A stretch of 64,000 nt of DNA from Turbatrix aceti (lineage: Eukaryota; Nematoda; Chromadorea; Rhabditida; Panagrolaimidae), in NCBI GenBank assembly GCA_963969345.1, contig OZ017768.1, positions 9,402,193-9,466,192 on the forward strand, in the 5' to 3' direction. Position numbers and translations under genes: made by a program. This document shows positions 14,101-26,792 of the stretch, one piece after another (position 1 is the stretch's first letter; each line of letters opens with the position of its first letter). Under the pieces are notes generated by a model, which did no database searches, had not been told where the DNA came from, and saw only the letters and a program-made list of their open reading frames with translations.

Positions 14101-14236
14101 CGTTGATCCGATAAAAAAATGAGGTACCATTTCGTGATCCCCATGTTCTGCCGCATCTTTTAAGACTATACCCGGTACCCAGAGCTTTCATTTGCGTACG
14201 TACATATGGACACATTTGCTTTTAGATGGGTGTAAC

Positions 14237-14271
14237 AAGATCTTCGCAGCCCTTCGGGCTGCGGAGATCTT
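14237..14271. other. Alternative 35-nt hairpin at module end, copy 2
   Basis: Identical to the hairpin at 8786-8820, 5451 bases downstream, as part of the duplicated 5.45-kb block. Confidence 0.8.
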
Positions 14272-14651
14272 GACGATTTAGACGAAAAGAAGAACGAAAA
14301 AAACGAAGAAAAACGATTTAGAACGAAGTAAAACGAAGAAAAACGATTTAGAACGAAGTAAAACGAAGAAAAACGATTTAGAACGAAGTAAAACGAAGAA
14401 AACGAACTAAAACGATTTAGAACGAAGTAAAACGATTTAGACCGAACAAAAACGAAGAAAACGAACTAAAACGATTTAAAACGAACAGAAACGACCTAAA
14501 ACGATACAAAGACGATGCACAACGATATAAAACGACCCAAACGATGAAGAACGATCAAAAACGATATTAGACGACTCGCGACGAAAAAACGATTCCAACG
14601 AATCCTACGACGAAAACGAATTAGGACGATAAACGATTAAAACGAATTCAA
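14272..14651. repeat. ACGA-phased tandem segment, copy 2
   Basis: Duplicate of 8821-9200 within the 5.45-kb tandem duplication, with the same 30-bp repeat decaying to decamers. Confidence 0.7.
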
Positions 14652-17600
14652 ACGACAAAACACGAATCGGCTTTCGGCTACGAACGCAGACGCTATCGAA
14701 AGCTTCATTTGTAAGCACCCAAACGGACACGATCAGTGATGCAAAAAAACTGAACCGCTCGGGTACCCGACCCAAAACCCAAATTTTTGCATACCCGCCC
14801 AAAATCGGGTCGGGTTTTCGGTCGGGTATCCGACAGCACTGGACACGATATCTGGTGGCATTTGTGATATCTGTTGGCATTTGTCAAATCGGATCGAAAC
14901 ATCTATGACATTCATTTACCTCAGAATTACAATTAGCAATTCCCGAAACTTCGGGTTCTCAGATCGGATACCTTCGGGTACGGGTTCTCAAAACTCAGGT
15001 TTTTCCGATGTTTTCCGCGACCCGGTCAAAAAATGGCTCGGGTCGGGCAATAAAAAATAATCGACCCGGTTCGTGCACGGGGAAACTTTTTTTAAGTTTT
15101 CGGACGGGATCACCAGAATCGGGTCGGGCCGGATCGATTTCGGGTACCTGAAAACCCAAAAACCAAAAGAAAAATTATTTGGTTTTGCCTTATTTTATTA
15201 GTTTTGGATCTGATCCATTATTTTATTAGTTCTGTTCTTGCTGTTTTCTCTAAAAAATCAGAAATATATTCGGAAATAAAATTGCGACTCCAGACATTCC
15301 GGGTTATCAGGTTGGATACCTTCGGATTCTGTCTAGTGTTCTCAAAACTCAGGTTTTTTCAATGTTTTCCACGGCCTGGGCTCGGCCAATTGGATTTAAA
15401 GGTTTGAACCGGTCGAAAAAATGACCGTTGGCCGGGCAATAACTAATCGGCCCGGTTCGTGCACGGGGAAACACCAGCATCACCTTGACCGGGCCGGGCC
15501 ATACCCAAATCGGGTCATTATTTCGGGCGGGATCGATATCGTGTACCTGAAGGCCTTGCCGTAGTTTTTTTTTAAATTCGTGGGTTCGCTCCGCTTCTTT
15601 TTTTTGACATTTACCACTCGGAGGCGGTCAGAAACCGTGAAATTTCAAATAACTTTTTTTTGAAAAATTGAAAGATGCGGACTGCCCTTCGGGATGCTAC
15701 GACAAACTCGATCAAAACGACAAAAAAAGGATCCACCACGGTCAAAAAGCAATAAAAACTGATTTTGAGACGATGCGACAACAATGGAAAACGATTTGAG
15801 ACGTCTTACAACAAAAAACATTTTTGTTGCCAAAAAGATTCAAAACGAATCACGAAGGCAACAAATCGGCACCATAGCCTCCGACTCAGATTTCTACAAC
15901 AGTCAAAAAAGATCTGAAACACAACGAAAACGACTCGAAACGACTCTTACCTAAAACGCATACATGAATAAACACGATGAAAAAACAACATTTTTGACGA
16001 AAAAAACGATTGAACGAATCACGAATGCAACGATTTGGCCTGCGGCCACGATTTTTACGTCAAAAAACGATCCAAAACGAATTTTACGATAAAAATGACA
16101 CAATTCTTACCAAAAAACGACCAAAACGATTTGAAACGACTGAAAACGAAAAAGAAATAAGCCTATTGCCACGATTTTTACGATTGAACGACTTTCACGA
16201 CGAAAAACGAACGCACACGCATAATAATGGAGACACGGACGCACGCGACAAAAACGTCATTTTATTGACCTTTATGCAAATTTGATTACTTTGTTGGAGA
16301 TTTGTGATCAAAATTTTGACATATTTGGAATCCTCTCGTTGAGACGGTTCGACGGATACCACTCAAAACTTTTGGAGGTTTTTGGCACAGTTTACGCCAT
16401 TTTTGACAACTTTCTCCTCACTTTTTGATAAAAATTGCATTTATTTTGGAATCTACTCGTTAAATGCAATCGAATAGCTATACTCATGTGCCTCGGAAAT
16501 GAAATTTGTGTATTTCAGATAAAGCCGGATTTAAGCTTATCCGTTGATCCGATAAAAAAATGAGGTACCATTTCGTGATCCCCATGTTCTAGCGCATCTT
16601 TTAAGACTATACCCGGTACCCAGAGCTTTCATTTGCGTACGTACATATGGACACATTTGCTTTTAGATGGGTGTAACAAGTGCACCGCGGCCCTATGGGC
16701 CGCTAATGTATGTTTAAACGGAATGTCAAAAACGTAAAGTAAAAATGTTGAAAAAATGTTTAAAAAACGTTCAAAAACGTTCAAAAATGTCAAAATTACG
16801 TACAAATGTATGCAAATGTCATCAAACGTTCTCTCGCAACGAAAGAACAAACGTTGGTACGTTCGGAGTCAACGAACGTTGATACGTTCGGAGCCAACGA
16901 ACGTAAAGACGGCATGTTAGAAATGTAAAGTAAAAATGTTTAAAAAACACGTTCAAAAACGTTCAAAAATGTCAAAATTACGTTCAAATGTATGCAAATG
17001 TCATCAAACGTTCTCTCGCAACGAAAGAACAAACGTTGGTACGTTCGGAGTCAACGAACGTTGATACGTTCGGAGCCAACGAACGTAAAGACGGCATGTT
17101 AGAAATGTAAAGTAAAAATGTTTAAAAAACGTTCAAAAACGTCCAAAAATAACAAAATTACGTTCAAATGTATGCAAATGTCATCAAACGTTCTCTCGCA
17201 ACGAAAGAACGAACGTTGGTACGTTCGGAGCCAACGAACGTTGATACGTTCGGAGCCAACGAACGTAAAGACGGCATGTTAGAAATGTAAAGTAAAAATG
17301 TTTAAAAAACGTTCAAAAACGTTCAAAAATGTCGAAATTACGTTCAAATGTATGCAAATGTCATCAAACGTTCTCTCGCAACGAAAGAACAAACGTTGGT
17401 ACGTTCGGAGTCAACGAACGTTGATACGTTCGGAGCCAACGAACGTAAAGACGGCATGTTAGAAATGTAAAGTAAAAATGTTTAAAAAACACGTTCAAAA
17501 ACGTTCAAAAATGTCAAAATTACGTTCAAATGTATGCAAATGTCATCAAACGTTCTCTCGCAACGAAAGAACAAACGTTGGTACGTTCGGAGTCAACGAA

Positions 17601-18751
17601 CGTTGATACGTTCGGAGCCAACGAACGTAAAGACGGCATGTTAGAAATGTAAAGTAAAAATGTTTAAAAAACGTTCAAAAACGTCCAAAAATAACAAAAT
17701 TACGTTCAAATGTATGCAAATGTCATCAAACGTTCTCTCGCAACGAAAGAACGAACGTTGATACGTTCGGAGCCAACGAACGTAAAGACGGCATGTTAGA
17801 AATGTAAAGTAAAAATGTTTAAAAAACACGTTCAAAAACGTCCAAAAATGTCAAAATTACGTTCAAATGTATGCAAATGTCATCAAACGTTCTCTCGCAA
17901 CGAAAGAACGGAACAGAACGCCAATAGTAATGTTTGTGCCCTGCGGGCAAAGTGGACGCCCCCAACGAACATGTACGTTCGGAGCCAACGAACGTAAAGA
18001 CGGCATGTTAAAAACGTAAAGAAAAAATGTTTAAAAAAAGGTTCAAAAACGTCCAAAAATGTCCAAATGTATGCAATTGTCATCAAACGGTCTCTCGCAA
18101 CGAAAGATTAGACGGCATGTTAGACACGTAAAGTAAAAATGTTTAAAAAACGTTCAAAAACGTCCAAAAATATCAAAATTACGTTCAAATGCAAATGCAA
18201 ATATATGCAAATGTCATCAAACGTTCTCTCGCAACGAAAGAACGGAACAGAACGCCAATAGTAATGTTTGTGCCCCGCGGGCAAAGTGGACGCCTCCAAC
18301 GAACGTTGGTACGTTCGGAGCCAACGAACGTATTTGCTTTTAGATGGGTGTAATATTTTTATGGCATGATGCATGCATGTTCGCTTGTTTTTTTTTGTAT
18401 TTCTCATGATTTTAGACCCCTTCCTTGAACTTTGACTCACTTGAATACAAATGATGATGACTTTGTGTTAGAATTGTACATTTTTTGATGCGTAGTTAGG
18501 TGATACACGTGATTGATAAAACAAAAGAAAGAAAATAAGATTATTGGAAGCATAAAATGAAAATATGGCCTAAAAAGTAATAAAACGGCAGAAAAAACAA
18601 AATCACGAAATTTGATACTCTCACAGCGAAAATTGGAAACGTTCAAAAAACGACGAATGCATGTTTTTTTATTACGAGCCGGGCCTTTCTTTCATTTGTC
18701 GCCGTTGTTTTTTTCGTTGAAGTTCTCGTTGGCATCGCTGATTTTCCAAGT

Positions 18752-21700
18752 ATGGCATCTCGAAGCTCATCTTGCGGCAACAATGCCCAGGTCTTTATCG
18801 GAGCTATCAAAATGGGATATAAACCCGAAGGTGAGTTTTATAATAGTTATCGAAATAACTGTTTTTTTACGATACAATTTTGTTCCAGATCCCGATGCAA
18901 TGCGATACGTGACTCTGTTCACGCAAAAGTCATGCGAAGAGTTTGCTGCAAATGAAAATATCAGTGGTCTGAACAAGATTCTCTCTGATTTGAGTTTTGT
19001 CGATTATCCTTCCGTTGTTTTGGCTGTCTGCATCTGCAAGCTCAGTCTTCACAACCATCTGACGCTCGAGGCTCTGCTTACGCTGACGGATAAGTTCTAC
19101 AACAAGCTGTCTGCCATTCGAGAGCGCTGGACTGCGCTTTGCGAATCTTGTGAGTTTTTTGGGTGAAATGGATTTTTTGAGGGCATTTTTTACTTTTTTG
19201 GGAAGAAAAGTTGTGGAATGTCGATTATTGGGATTTAGTAACGATATAATGGTTGGGGGATGACGAAGGGGAGGGTTGAGAGGTTTTTAGGTCAATTACG
19301 ATCAAATATGAACATTTTATGTCTGTTACGATATCAAAACCTGTGATAGCGAGTTTTTTGGCGGGTTTTGAATTTTGGGGGGTATAATACCGTGGAATTG
19401 TGAGGATTATGAATTAGGATGACGGCGGAGAGGTTAGCAACGATTTTAGGCCAAATTACGATCAAAATCGACATTTTTTGCCAATTGCGATGTAGAATCC
19501 TACTTTTTTTGATTTTAGGCTACTTTTTTACCCATTTTTTTTCCAGATTTTGGATACTACCGCGCAGTCGCGTATGCTTTTCTCGCCAAGAAGGAAGCTC
19601 TGAAGGGCATTCTGATCCTGCGTACCGCAATCCTCGACTACACCAACAACCGACCAGAAGCCCTCACCCCGATCCACGCCTCGCTGCTCACCCTCTGCAT
19701 CCAGGCTCGCTGCATGAAGCAGACGCTTCCCTTCATCCAGCTCGACCACGAGTATCTCCTGGGCCAGGGCATCGAAGCGAAACTCTCGAAATCGATCAGC
19801 ACGGTCAACTGCCTGGGACCCGAGCCTATCGTTACGTACTTTTACTACTCAGCGGTCATCCTCGCCGCGTACCAGCGCTACGACGATGCGCTTTTCGCCC
19901 TCGAGCACCTGCTCTGCATGCGTCAGATTGCCCCGAATGCCACGTCCGTGGAGGGATACAAGAAGGCCATTCTCCTGGGATTGATGCTCGACAAACGGGA
20001 GCTCTCGTTTCCGGGTTGTCGGACGATCAAACAACTCGGCACTCACTGCGGGCCGTATCTCGCTCTCGCCCAGCAACTCGTCTGCCGGACGCATTCGGAT
20101 AATCCCGGAGCGATTATTGAAGGCTTCCAGCAGAAGCATCGCACGCTCATCTTCCACGAAGGAAATCAGGGGCTTGTTGAGGCTCTCGTTCGTCACTACG
20201 AGGAGTCGGCTATCAAGGATATGGCTAAGGTGAGGTTTTTTTGATTGTGTAAAAAAATACGTAAATTGGTAATTTTTGGGGCTTAAGAGGGACTCTGCGA
20301 GCCGATTTTGGAATAAGGTGGAGGCCGCGACCCAGCTAATTTACACCTTCAAATGTTTTGTGCCCAAGTTGTAGTGGGGCCTATGGGAGACTCCAAATGG
20401 GCCATAATAGATTTTTCAGATGCCGGATTCTGGAGCTAGGGCTTCTCGAATGTTTCGACGTCAAAATTTCAAACTGCTTCTAAAAATCTGATTTTTGGCA
20501 TACAGGGGTATCTCGGCACGCGAAAACGACTGGTGTATTCAGATTTGTCAAAAAACATCTGACTTTTTTGAAAAAATGGATTTTCTTCGATTTACCTGTT
20601 TTTACCGTCAAAAATTGGCTGTGGCGTCCGAGAGAGGATCCTCCAGCGGGTTTTGACACCGGAATCTGAAAGCCCGTCTTTTTTGACGTCGATTGAGGTA
20701 TTACACAAAAAAAATTATGTCCCTTTATTTGACCAACCGGGGGGTTGTATGGCGCGTACTTGGTAAAAAAACACCTTTGTCGAGTTTCCGAAATGAATAT
20801 TTTTATAGTTGGAAAAATCTGATTTTTGGCTTCCGGGGGTAGTTTGGCACGAGAAATCGACTGGTGTATTTAGATTTCTCAAAAAACATCTGATTTTTAT
20901 GAAATACTTGATGGTTGATGTTATACCGTTATTTACCGTCACAAAATCGGCGCAGCGCCCGAGGGAGAATCTTCCAGGCAGTTTTGATGCCAAAATCGGT
21001 TTCCCCATTTTTTTCGACGTCGATTGATGTATAACACAGAAAAATTGAGGTGCTTTTCTTTGACCATAGCCAGGTTTTTATCGCGCGCACTAGGTGCAAA
21101 CACCCTTTTTTGCGTCATTGACCGAAAAAGACCTGCGCACGTGTAACAGGAGTCATGTTCAAAAAAAAGCCCTGAAGCCAATTTTTGTTTTATATGCTCA
21201 CGGTCACCTGGGTGTGTTCAGGCATGTCCCAAATATTGTTTTTAGCGACTTGCGCTGATCATCCGATTATTTTGTCTATTGTCACTGGCATTAAAAAAAC
21301 ATGAAACTGAAATATCGTAATTTACCGCTTCAATTATCTGATAAGGAGCGCAAGTCGCTAAAAACAATTTTTGGGACCTGTCTAAACATACCCAGGTGAC
21401 CGTAAGCACATAAAACAAAAGCGCCCACGTCTTTTTCGGTCAATGACGCAAAAAAAGGGTGTTTGTACCTAGTGCGCGCGATAAAAACCTGGCTATGGTC
21501 AAAGAAAGGCACCTCAATTTTTCTGTGTTATACATCAATCGACGTCGAAAAAGATGGGGAAACCGATTCTGGCATCAAAACTGCCTGGAAGATTCTCCCT
21601 TGGGCGCTGCAGCCATTTTTGTGACGGTAAATAACGGTAAAACATCAACCATCAAGTTTTTCATAAAAATCAGATGTTTTTTGAGAAATCTGAATACACC

Positions 21701-23169
21701 AGTCGATTTCTCGTGCCAAACTACCCCCGGAAGCCAAAAATCAGATTTTTCCAACTATAAAAATATTCATTTCGGAAACTCGACAAAGGTGTTTTTTACC
21801 AAGTACGCGCCATACAGCCCCCCGGTTGGTCAAATAAAGGGACATAATTTTTTTTGTGTAATACCTCAATCGACGTCAAAAAAGACGGGCTTTCAGATTC
21901 CGGTGTCAAAACCCGCTGGAGGATCCTCTCTCGGACGCCACAGCCAATTTTTGACGGTAAAAACAGGTAAATCGAAGAAAATCCATTTTTTCAAAAAAGT
22001 CAGATGTTTTTTGACAAATCTGAATACACCAGTCGTTTTCTCGTGCCGAGATACCCCTGTATGCCAAAAATCAGATTTTTAGAAGCAGTTTGAAATTTTG
22101 ACGGCGAAACATTCGAGAAGCCCTAGCTCCAGAATCCGGCATCTGAAAAATCTATTATGGCCCATTTGGAGTCTCCCATAGGCCCCACTACAACTTGGGC
22201 ACAAAACATTTGAAGGTGTAAATTAGCTGGGTCGCCGACTTCAAATCGGCTCGCAGAGTCCCTTTTAAAATATCGTATTATCATATTTAATGAATTTTTA
22301 CAATAAATACACTTACTTTTTTTTCGATTTTAATCTTAAAAATTCTATTTTTTAATGAATTTTGTGAATTTTTTTGTTATAAAATAGTTTTCTTTTTTTT
22401 ACGATAATTTGTTGAATTGGATCGTATCTTTACTTATTTTTGTTTTTTTACGATAATTTGACCGTATTTTACGAACTTTACTTTTTTATCCTAAAACATA
22501 TTTTTTTTGTTTTCTGTTCATTTTTATTAATGTTACGGAATTAATAATTTTTTACGATTGTTTAAATTTTTTATTCCAAAAAAACAATTTTTGTTTTTTT
22601 TGCTTTTTCAAGTTCACATTTTTAAAATATTCCTTATTTTTTTACGGTAGTTTTAATTTTTTTAAACGATTTTTTCACTTCATTTTCCCAATTTTCCATT
22701 TTTAATTACAAATAACATTTTTTCATAATTTTCGTTTTCTCAAGTTCAAATTTTCCAAACTTTACAGGTTTTCATCGTAATCGAAAAATTCCGAGCCCAG
22801 CAACGCTGCTTCCAAGCGGATAGCGCAGTCATCGAACGTCTCATCCGAAAACTCGTATCGAAGAACGAACTTTTCTGCCGCATCGATGACCTCGCTTCGA
22901 CGTACCACTTTTATCTGACCGCCGACCAACAGCCCGAGTCCTCGTTGTCTGCTGCCAATGGCGCCGTCAAGTCATCCGCCACCGGAGAAGACATAACCGA
23001 TCAAATCCACCACCTCAGTCTGACTACCCAGATGATCAAGAGCGCCTACGATCAGCTGAGGGTTGCCTCGTGCCAGGCCAACTGGGAGGGCGCTACCACG
23101 GGGGGTGGACCTCCTCAGGTGGGTGGCGGTACCAAGGGCAAGAAACGAGTTATCGGGGCTCGATCGTGA
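18752..23169 (+). CDS. CSN3: COP9 signalosome complex subunit 3
   Basis: Four exons: 18752-18830, 18889-19149, 19547-20229 and 22768-23169, with consistent phases, giving 474 residues. CSN3 is a PCI-domain scaffold subunit of the COP9 signalosome, which removes NEDD8 from cullin-RING ubiquitin ligases in nucleus and cytosol. Diagnostic stretches are LTPIHASLLTLCIQARC and FYYSAVILAAYQRYDDAL (the conserved middle region), the EGYKKAILLGLML helix, and a C-terminal PCI part with RLIRKLVSKNELFCRIDD. The tail ends in a glycine-rich KGKKR stretch and is longer than in human CSN3 (423 residues). The start is the first ATG in frame with exon 2. Intron 3 (20230-22767) is 2.5 kb against 58 and 397 nt for the others because it holds a transposon. 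Confidence in identity is high; the exact start is less sure. Confidence 0.9.
20287..22264. mobile_element. Foldback element with TTAA target duplication
   Basis: A 1978-bp element lies inside CSN3 intron 3. Its ends are inverted: the left begins GAGGGACTCTGCGAGCC and the reverse complement of the right begins AAGGGACTCTGCGAGCC. TTAA flanks both sides (20283-20286 and 22265-22268). The arms, each about 950 bp, match almost along their whole length and meet near 21300. Each arm holds two diverged copies of a module of about 331 bp (from about 20488 and 20819). No transposase frame is visible, so the element is non-autonomous. The TTAA duplication is typical of piggyBac-type transposases; that assignment is inference. 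Confidence 0.85.
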
Positions 23170-23637
23170 TTTTTTTGATGGTTTTTTTCTGTGATTTATT
23201 TTTTTATGAATGCGTGTTTTTATTTTAGCCCGTGTGTATTATAAAAGTCGACTGTGATGATGAGGGCGAGAAAAAAAAGTGTTTTGTGGCACGAAAATTA
23301 TTTGAATTGAAAAATGAAAAAAAAATTTATTGTCTTTTAATTTTTTTTGCGTTTTTTAAAATTTTTTTTGCTTTTTAAAATTTTTTTTTGTTGATCTTTT
23401 TATAATTTTTTTTGAAAAGATCATGCAAAAATGTTTTTACCAAAAAAATATTTTTTATGAATAAATTTTTTTGCCTTCTTTTTACAATTTTTTTTGGTGT
23501 TTTTTATTTTCCAAATAAAATTTTTTACGTGCAAAAAAAGAATTATAAACAATTTTTTGCATGTTTTTATTAAAAAATATTTTTTGCTGTTTTTAATTTT
23601 TTTTATAAAATTTTTTTTACGAACGAATTTAGCCCCC
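23170..23637. other. AT-rich intergenic region, no gene seen
   Basis: Between CSN3 and WRAP53 the sequence is almost entirely A/T homopolymer runs. It presumably contains the CSN3 3' end and the WRAP53 promoter. No further feature is supportable. Confidence 0.6.
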
Positions 23638-25942
23638 ATGACAACCGAAACCCCGCCAAGTGATCACCCTGCTCCCCCGCCTCCAACCCAAAGAGCAAGA
23701 AAAGGCCTTGGATTTCTGCTTCAACAGCTGCGGGATTCATCAGCGTCGACGTCTGCTCCGTCGACTTCTGAAGATTCCGGAGCCACAACTGCTACTTTTT
23801 CAGTGGCAACTTCGGCGTCTGCAGATACCCAACCCCCGCCAAAAATCCCAAAACCTAACCCATGGCTGGTTTCGAGGGATTCTTCACCGCGGACTTTGAC
23901 AAACGATGTTTTTGGAAACTGCCTGACCGGGGGTCAGCCCAAGGAACCAATACAGGTGATCGACAAGCCTTTTATGGTTGAAAAATCACGGTTTTACACT
24001 CAACCGCTGGAAATTGTGAATAATTTTGTCAGAAGTGCAAAATGGTGGGTAAATTTTGAATTTTGGGGAAAATGTGGGGTTTCGACTGGAAAAAAAAAGA
24101 TTTTTGGATTTTTTTCGTGGTGGGGCACCAATATACCGTAGATTTAGTTTTTTTTAGGTAAAAATTAATTTTTTTCTTTGTAAGACGCTTTTGTTTTTTG
24201 TGTTTGCATTTTTTTCGTGGCGGGACACTCATAAAATGTAATTTTTAGGTAAAAAAATTGGATTTTTTTCTGGTGGCACACAAATAAATTCGTGAACATA
24301 ATTATTTTGTTTTATATGTCAAAATGTTTTTTCGTTGCAAGACACAATTTGCGTCGTTCATTTTGTTGATTTTTAGGTCACCCTCCGGCAAACACCTTCT
24401 CACGGATGCCGCGGACCATCGTTCCAGAATATTCCATTTCAACGAAGAAACCCGTCTTCTCGATGCTACCGAAACCGTTGAAATTCCAATGGGCGGCATC
24501 GTCTACGACCAAGTCTGGCATCCTTCGCTCGAGGCTTTCGCTTCGACGAGCAACGGTCGACCGGTTCAAATCGTGAACACGTCAGCGGAACGCCTGGCGA
24601 CGCCCAAAGCTGTGAATCACCTGGATGAAATCGACTACCTGAGATCACTTGCTTTTTCGCTCGATGGCACGAGACTCTACGGCGGTTGCAAATCGAAGAT
24701 TTATGTTTTTGATCTCACGCGGCCATCGAAACAGTCGAATGTCGTTCGAACGTGGTCCAAGAATGAAGGCGGACAGAAGGGCATTCTGTCGTGCATCGCA
24801 ATGAATCCGTCCTTTGCTGGGTCTTATGCTGTCGGCAGTTACAATGGACAAGGTTAGTCAGGGGTTTTTTTTGGGTTCTGGAAATCGATTGGGGCAATGG
24901 ATCGTGAATTTTTTTGCGAACAGAGCCAAGTTTTCGGAAACGGACAAAATAGGGCACTAAAATAGGGAAGCGTTGAGAAGTGAAGTAAAATTCACTGTTT
25001 TTTGATAAAAAAGTATGAAAAATTGTAGAAAAACCGTTACATTCCGTAATTTTGGATCCCGAAGCGAAAAAAATTGCAGATTACTCCAGTTTATGATTTT
25101 CTCTTCGGGAAAACACAAATTTGCCCAAAATGATAAAAACGAGTTATTCGAATTAGAATTTTGACCGTTCGTTCGTCCGTGATTTAAAAACTCATTTTTT
25201 GCCATTTTTAATTCAAAATCGTAATTTGTTTACGCAACAAAATGACGAAAAACGACGTTTTGAATTTTTTTTGAAAGACCGTTACTTAAATTTTGGATCT
25301 TGTAACAAAAAAACAGATATCGAAAATCAATATTTTTTGGTATTTTTTGACTTTAAAATGCTCATTTGTTTTAAAAATCCATTTTAAAATTATAATACAA
25401 ATGAAAAATGGTTTTTGTTTTATTGTTTAGTTGGAATCTACGCCGACAACGTCAAGTCAGCAACGATGACCTTCACCACCCCGGAACGTAACGTCTCCCA
25501 ACTCGCCTTCCTCCCCGATGGAAACGCTCTCGTCTACGGATCGACCCGAAGCACGGCCCTTCACGCCGTCGACGTTCGCATGGCTACCCGACCCCTGGCT
25601 GCGCTGACGCGCTTCGTCGACACCCAACAACGAATCTTCTTCGACATCGATCGTTCGGGAAGGTTTCTCTTCTCCGGGACGACTGCTGGCGAGGTTGTCG
25701 TCTTCGATTTGAAGAAACTGCTCAACGAAGCGGTCGACCCGCTTGAACCCGATGTCAGGATCGCGGTGGGATCCAGGGTGTGTGCAGGAGTGGCACTGCA
25801 TCCCAACGCGCCGATTCTGGCGACCAGTCATGGCGAACGTGTTTTTCCCAAACCGTGGCTCGAAGAATTCGACTCTGATGACGAAAATTTACCTGAAAAA
25901 CCTGTTTTGGATTTTGGAGTGAAGTTGTGGAGTTTTGTATAA
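23638..25942 (+). CDS. WRAP53: Telomerase Cajal body protein 1 (WD40)
   Basis: Three exons: 23638-24044, 24377-24852 and 25431-25942, giving 464 residues. WRAP53/TCAB1 is a WD40 protein that binds the CAB box of scaRNAs and telomerase RNA and brings them to Cajal bodies. Residues 1 to about 100 are proline/serine-rich; the WD40 propeller follows. Family-specific features are KWSPSGKHLLTDAADHRSRI, NHLDEIDYLRSLAFS, GILSCIAMNP, VGIYADN, NQRIFFDIDRSGRFLFSGTT-like sequence (here TQQRIFFDIDRSG), VCAGVALHPNAPILATSHG and ERVFP. The last WD strand ends the protein, so the acidic C-terminal tail of the human protein (548 residues) is missing. The exon junctions KW-SPSG and GQ-VGIY restore conserved residues. 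The ATG at 23638 is preferred over an upstream in-frame start because the intervening sequence is low-complexity AT. Confidence 0.9.
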
Positions 25943-26238
25943 AAAAATTTGTTGAGATGACGAAGGTGAAAAAAATGCCGTTAATTTTACGGTTATGATA
26001 TTTTTTTAATTAAAATAAATTTTATTTAAAATAAAAAAATAAAATAAAAATATTTATCAAAGCAAAATTTGATTTTTCCTAAAAACATTTTTTATGAAAA
26101 ATTTTATAAATTTTTTTTATGAAAAAATTTTTATGAATTTTTTTTATGAAAAATTTTTTATAAAAATTTTATGAAAAATTTTTCTTTATTTTTTTTGTTT
26201 AAAAAAAAACGTTTTTTCTAGGTTGTGAATTGCAGAAA

Positions 26239-26541
26239 ATGGCGCAGCACAAGTTGAGTCAAAAGAAATCAAAGGCATCTGGCCCAATCAACAAGAAAGC
26301 CAAGGTTCAGAAGCCGGCGAAGAAGAGTGGCGTCCCCCGCAAGGGCTCACAGGTTGTTCTGCCACCCAAAAAGAAGGACGCAATCGAAATTGTGAGTTTC
26401 TTTAGTCAAAAGAAAATAATTTTTGAGGAATTGAAAATTTAGGCCAAAACGAGCAAACACGTCTCCAAGGTGATCAACGACCGAAACCTCGAAATGCTCC
26501 GTGATCGCGCTGATCACATGCAAGGCCGTACGCAGAAATGA
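26239..26541 (+). CDS. UPF0390 / C19orf53-like small basic protein
   Basis: Two exons, 26239-26391 and 26443-26541, separated by a 51-nt intron, encode 83 residues. The protein is very lysine-rich with the arrangement KPAKKSGVPRKGSQVVLPPKKK, then a C-terminal helix (KHVSKVINDRNLEMLRDRAD). This layout (MAQ start, GPRKG-like core, APKK-like motif, terminal K..I helix) is that of the UPF0390/DUF2462 family, whose human member is C19orf53 (Leydig cell tumour 10-kDa homologue), a small nucleolar/ribosomal-associated protein of unclear role. It starts 297 nt after the WRAP53 stop on the same strand. TTGCAG lies 3 nt before the ATG and could be a splice acceptor. Confidence 0.75.
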
Positions 26542-26602
26542 AAGATTCGTCGATCGCGCTCCATTGACATTGTTTGTTTTTGTTGGTTATTTTTTGTAAA
26601 AA

Positions 26603-26608
26603 AATAAA
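26603..26608 (+). terminator. AATAAA polyadenylation signal
   Basis: AATAAA lies 62 nt after the UPF0390 stop codon in a T/A-rich 3' region, a normal distance for cleavage and polyadenylation. Confidence 0.6.
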
Positions 26609-26792
26609 AGTTTTTCACCGATGAGGAATAATACGCTCAAAATAAAGAAAACCAATTTTTTTGTCAAATACGCGGCTCAAAAGTTGTCGTCGAAAAACAA
26701 AAATGTTCCTGTGTTTATTAGTTTGAGCATTTTAGTTGTTTGTTATAACAAACAAATTTTATCAATACACTTTTACGGGTCTGCGCAAACCA

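Larger units (their letters stand above)
11452..16903. repeat. Recent tandem duplication, copy 2 (about 5.45 kb)
   Basis: Second copy of the 6000-11451 block. It carries the same hairpin (14237-14271), ACGA-rich tandem segment and CGGGT-rich segment. The two copies diverge again near 16945, where the minisatellite-bearing 180-bp units continue independently. Confidence 0.85.
1..18352. repeat. Higher-order satellite array
   Basis: The whole stretch is built from related units of about 180-200 bp. Each carries CAAATGTATGCAAATGTCATC, CGTTCTCTCGCAACGAAAG, one or more copies of a 25-bp palindromic minisatellite, then GACGGCATGTTAGAAATG and runs such as AAAAACGTCCAAAAATGTC. These small units alternate with a longer module of about 950 bp holding two copies of a 167-bp stretch (from about 424 and 590) and a GCGGCCC-TAT-GGGCCGC hairpin. 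Higher-order units begin with GATTAGACGGCATGTTAG at 1, 2070, 3931, 6000, 7562, 7909, 13014, 13361 and 18106. Many open frames occur on both strands, but they follow from the repeat composition and I call no gene here. The array stops abruptly at about 18352, where a short module end joins unique sequence. Confidence 0.95.

Noticed and set aside
1..18300. Many open frames of 60-132 codons on both strands in the satellite
   Set aside because: They recur with the repeat units, overlap on both strands and read as the same Arg/Thr/Phe-rich words in different frames; they are a product of repeat composition.
19419..20102. Open frame of 227 codons on the + strand
   Set aside because: It is the wrong frame of CSN3 exon 3; the correct frame gives the recognisable CSN3 protein.
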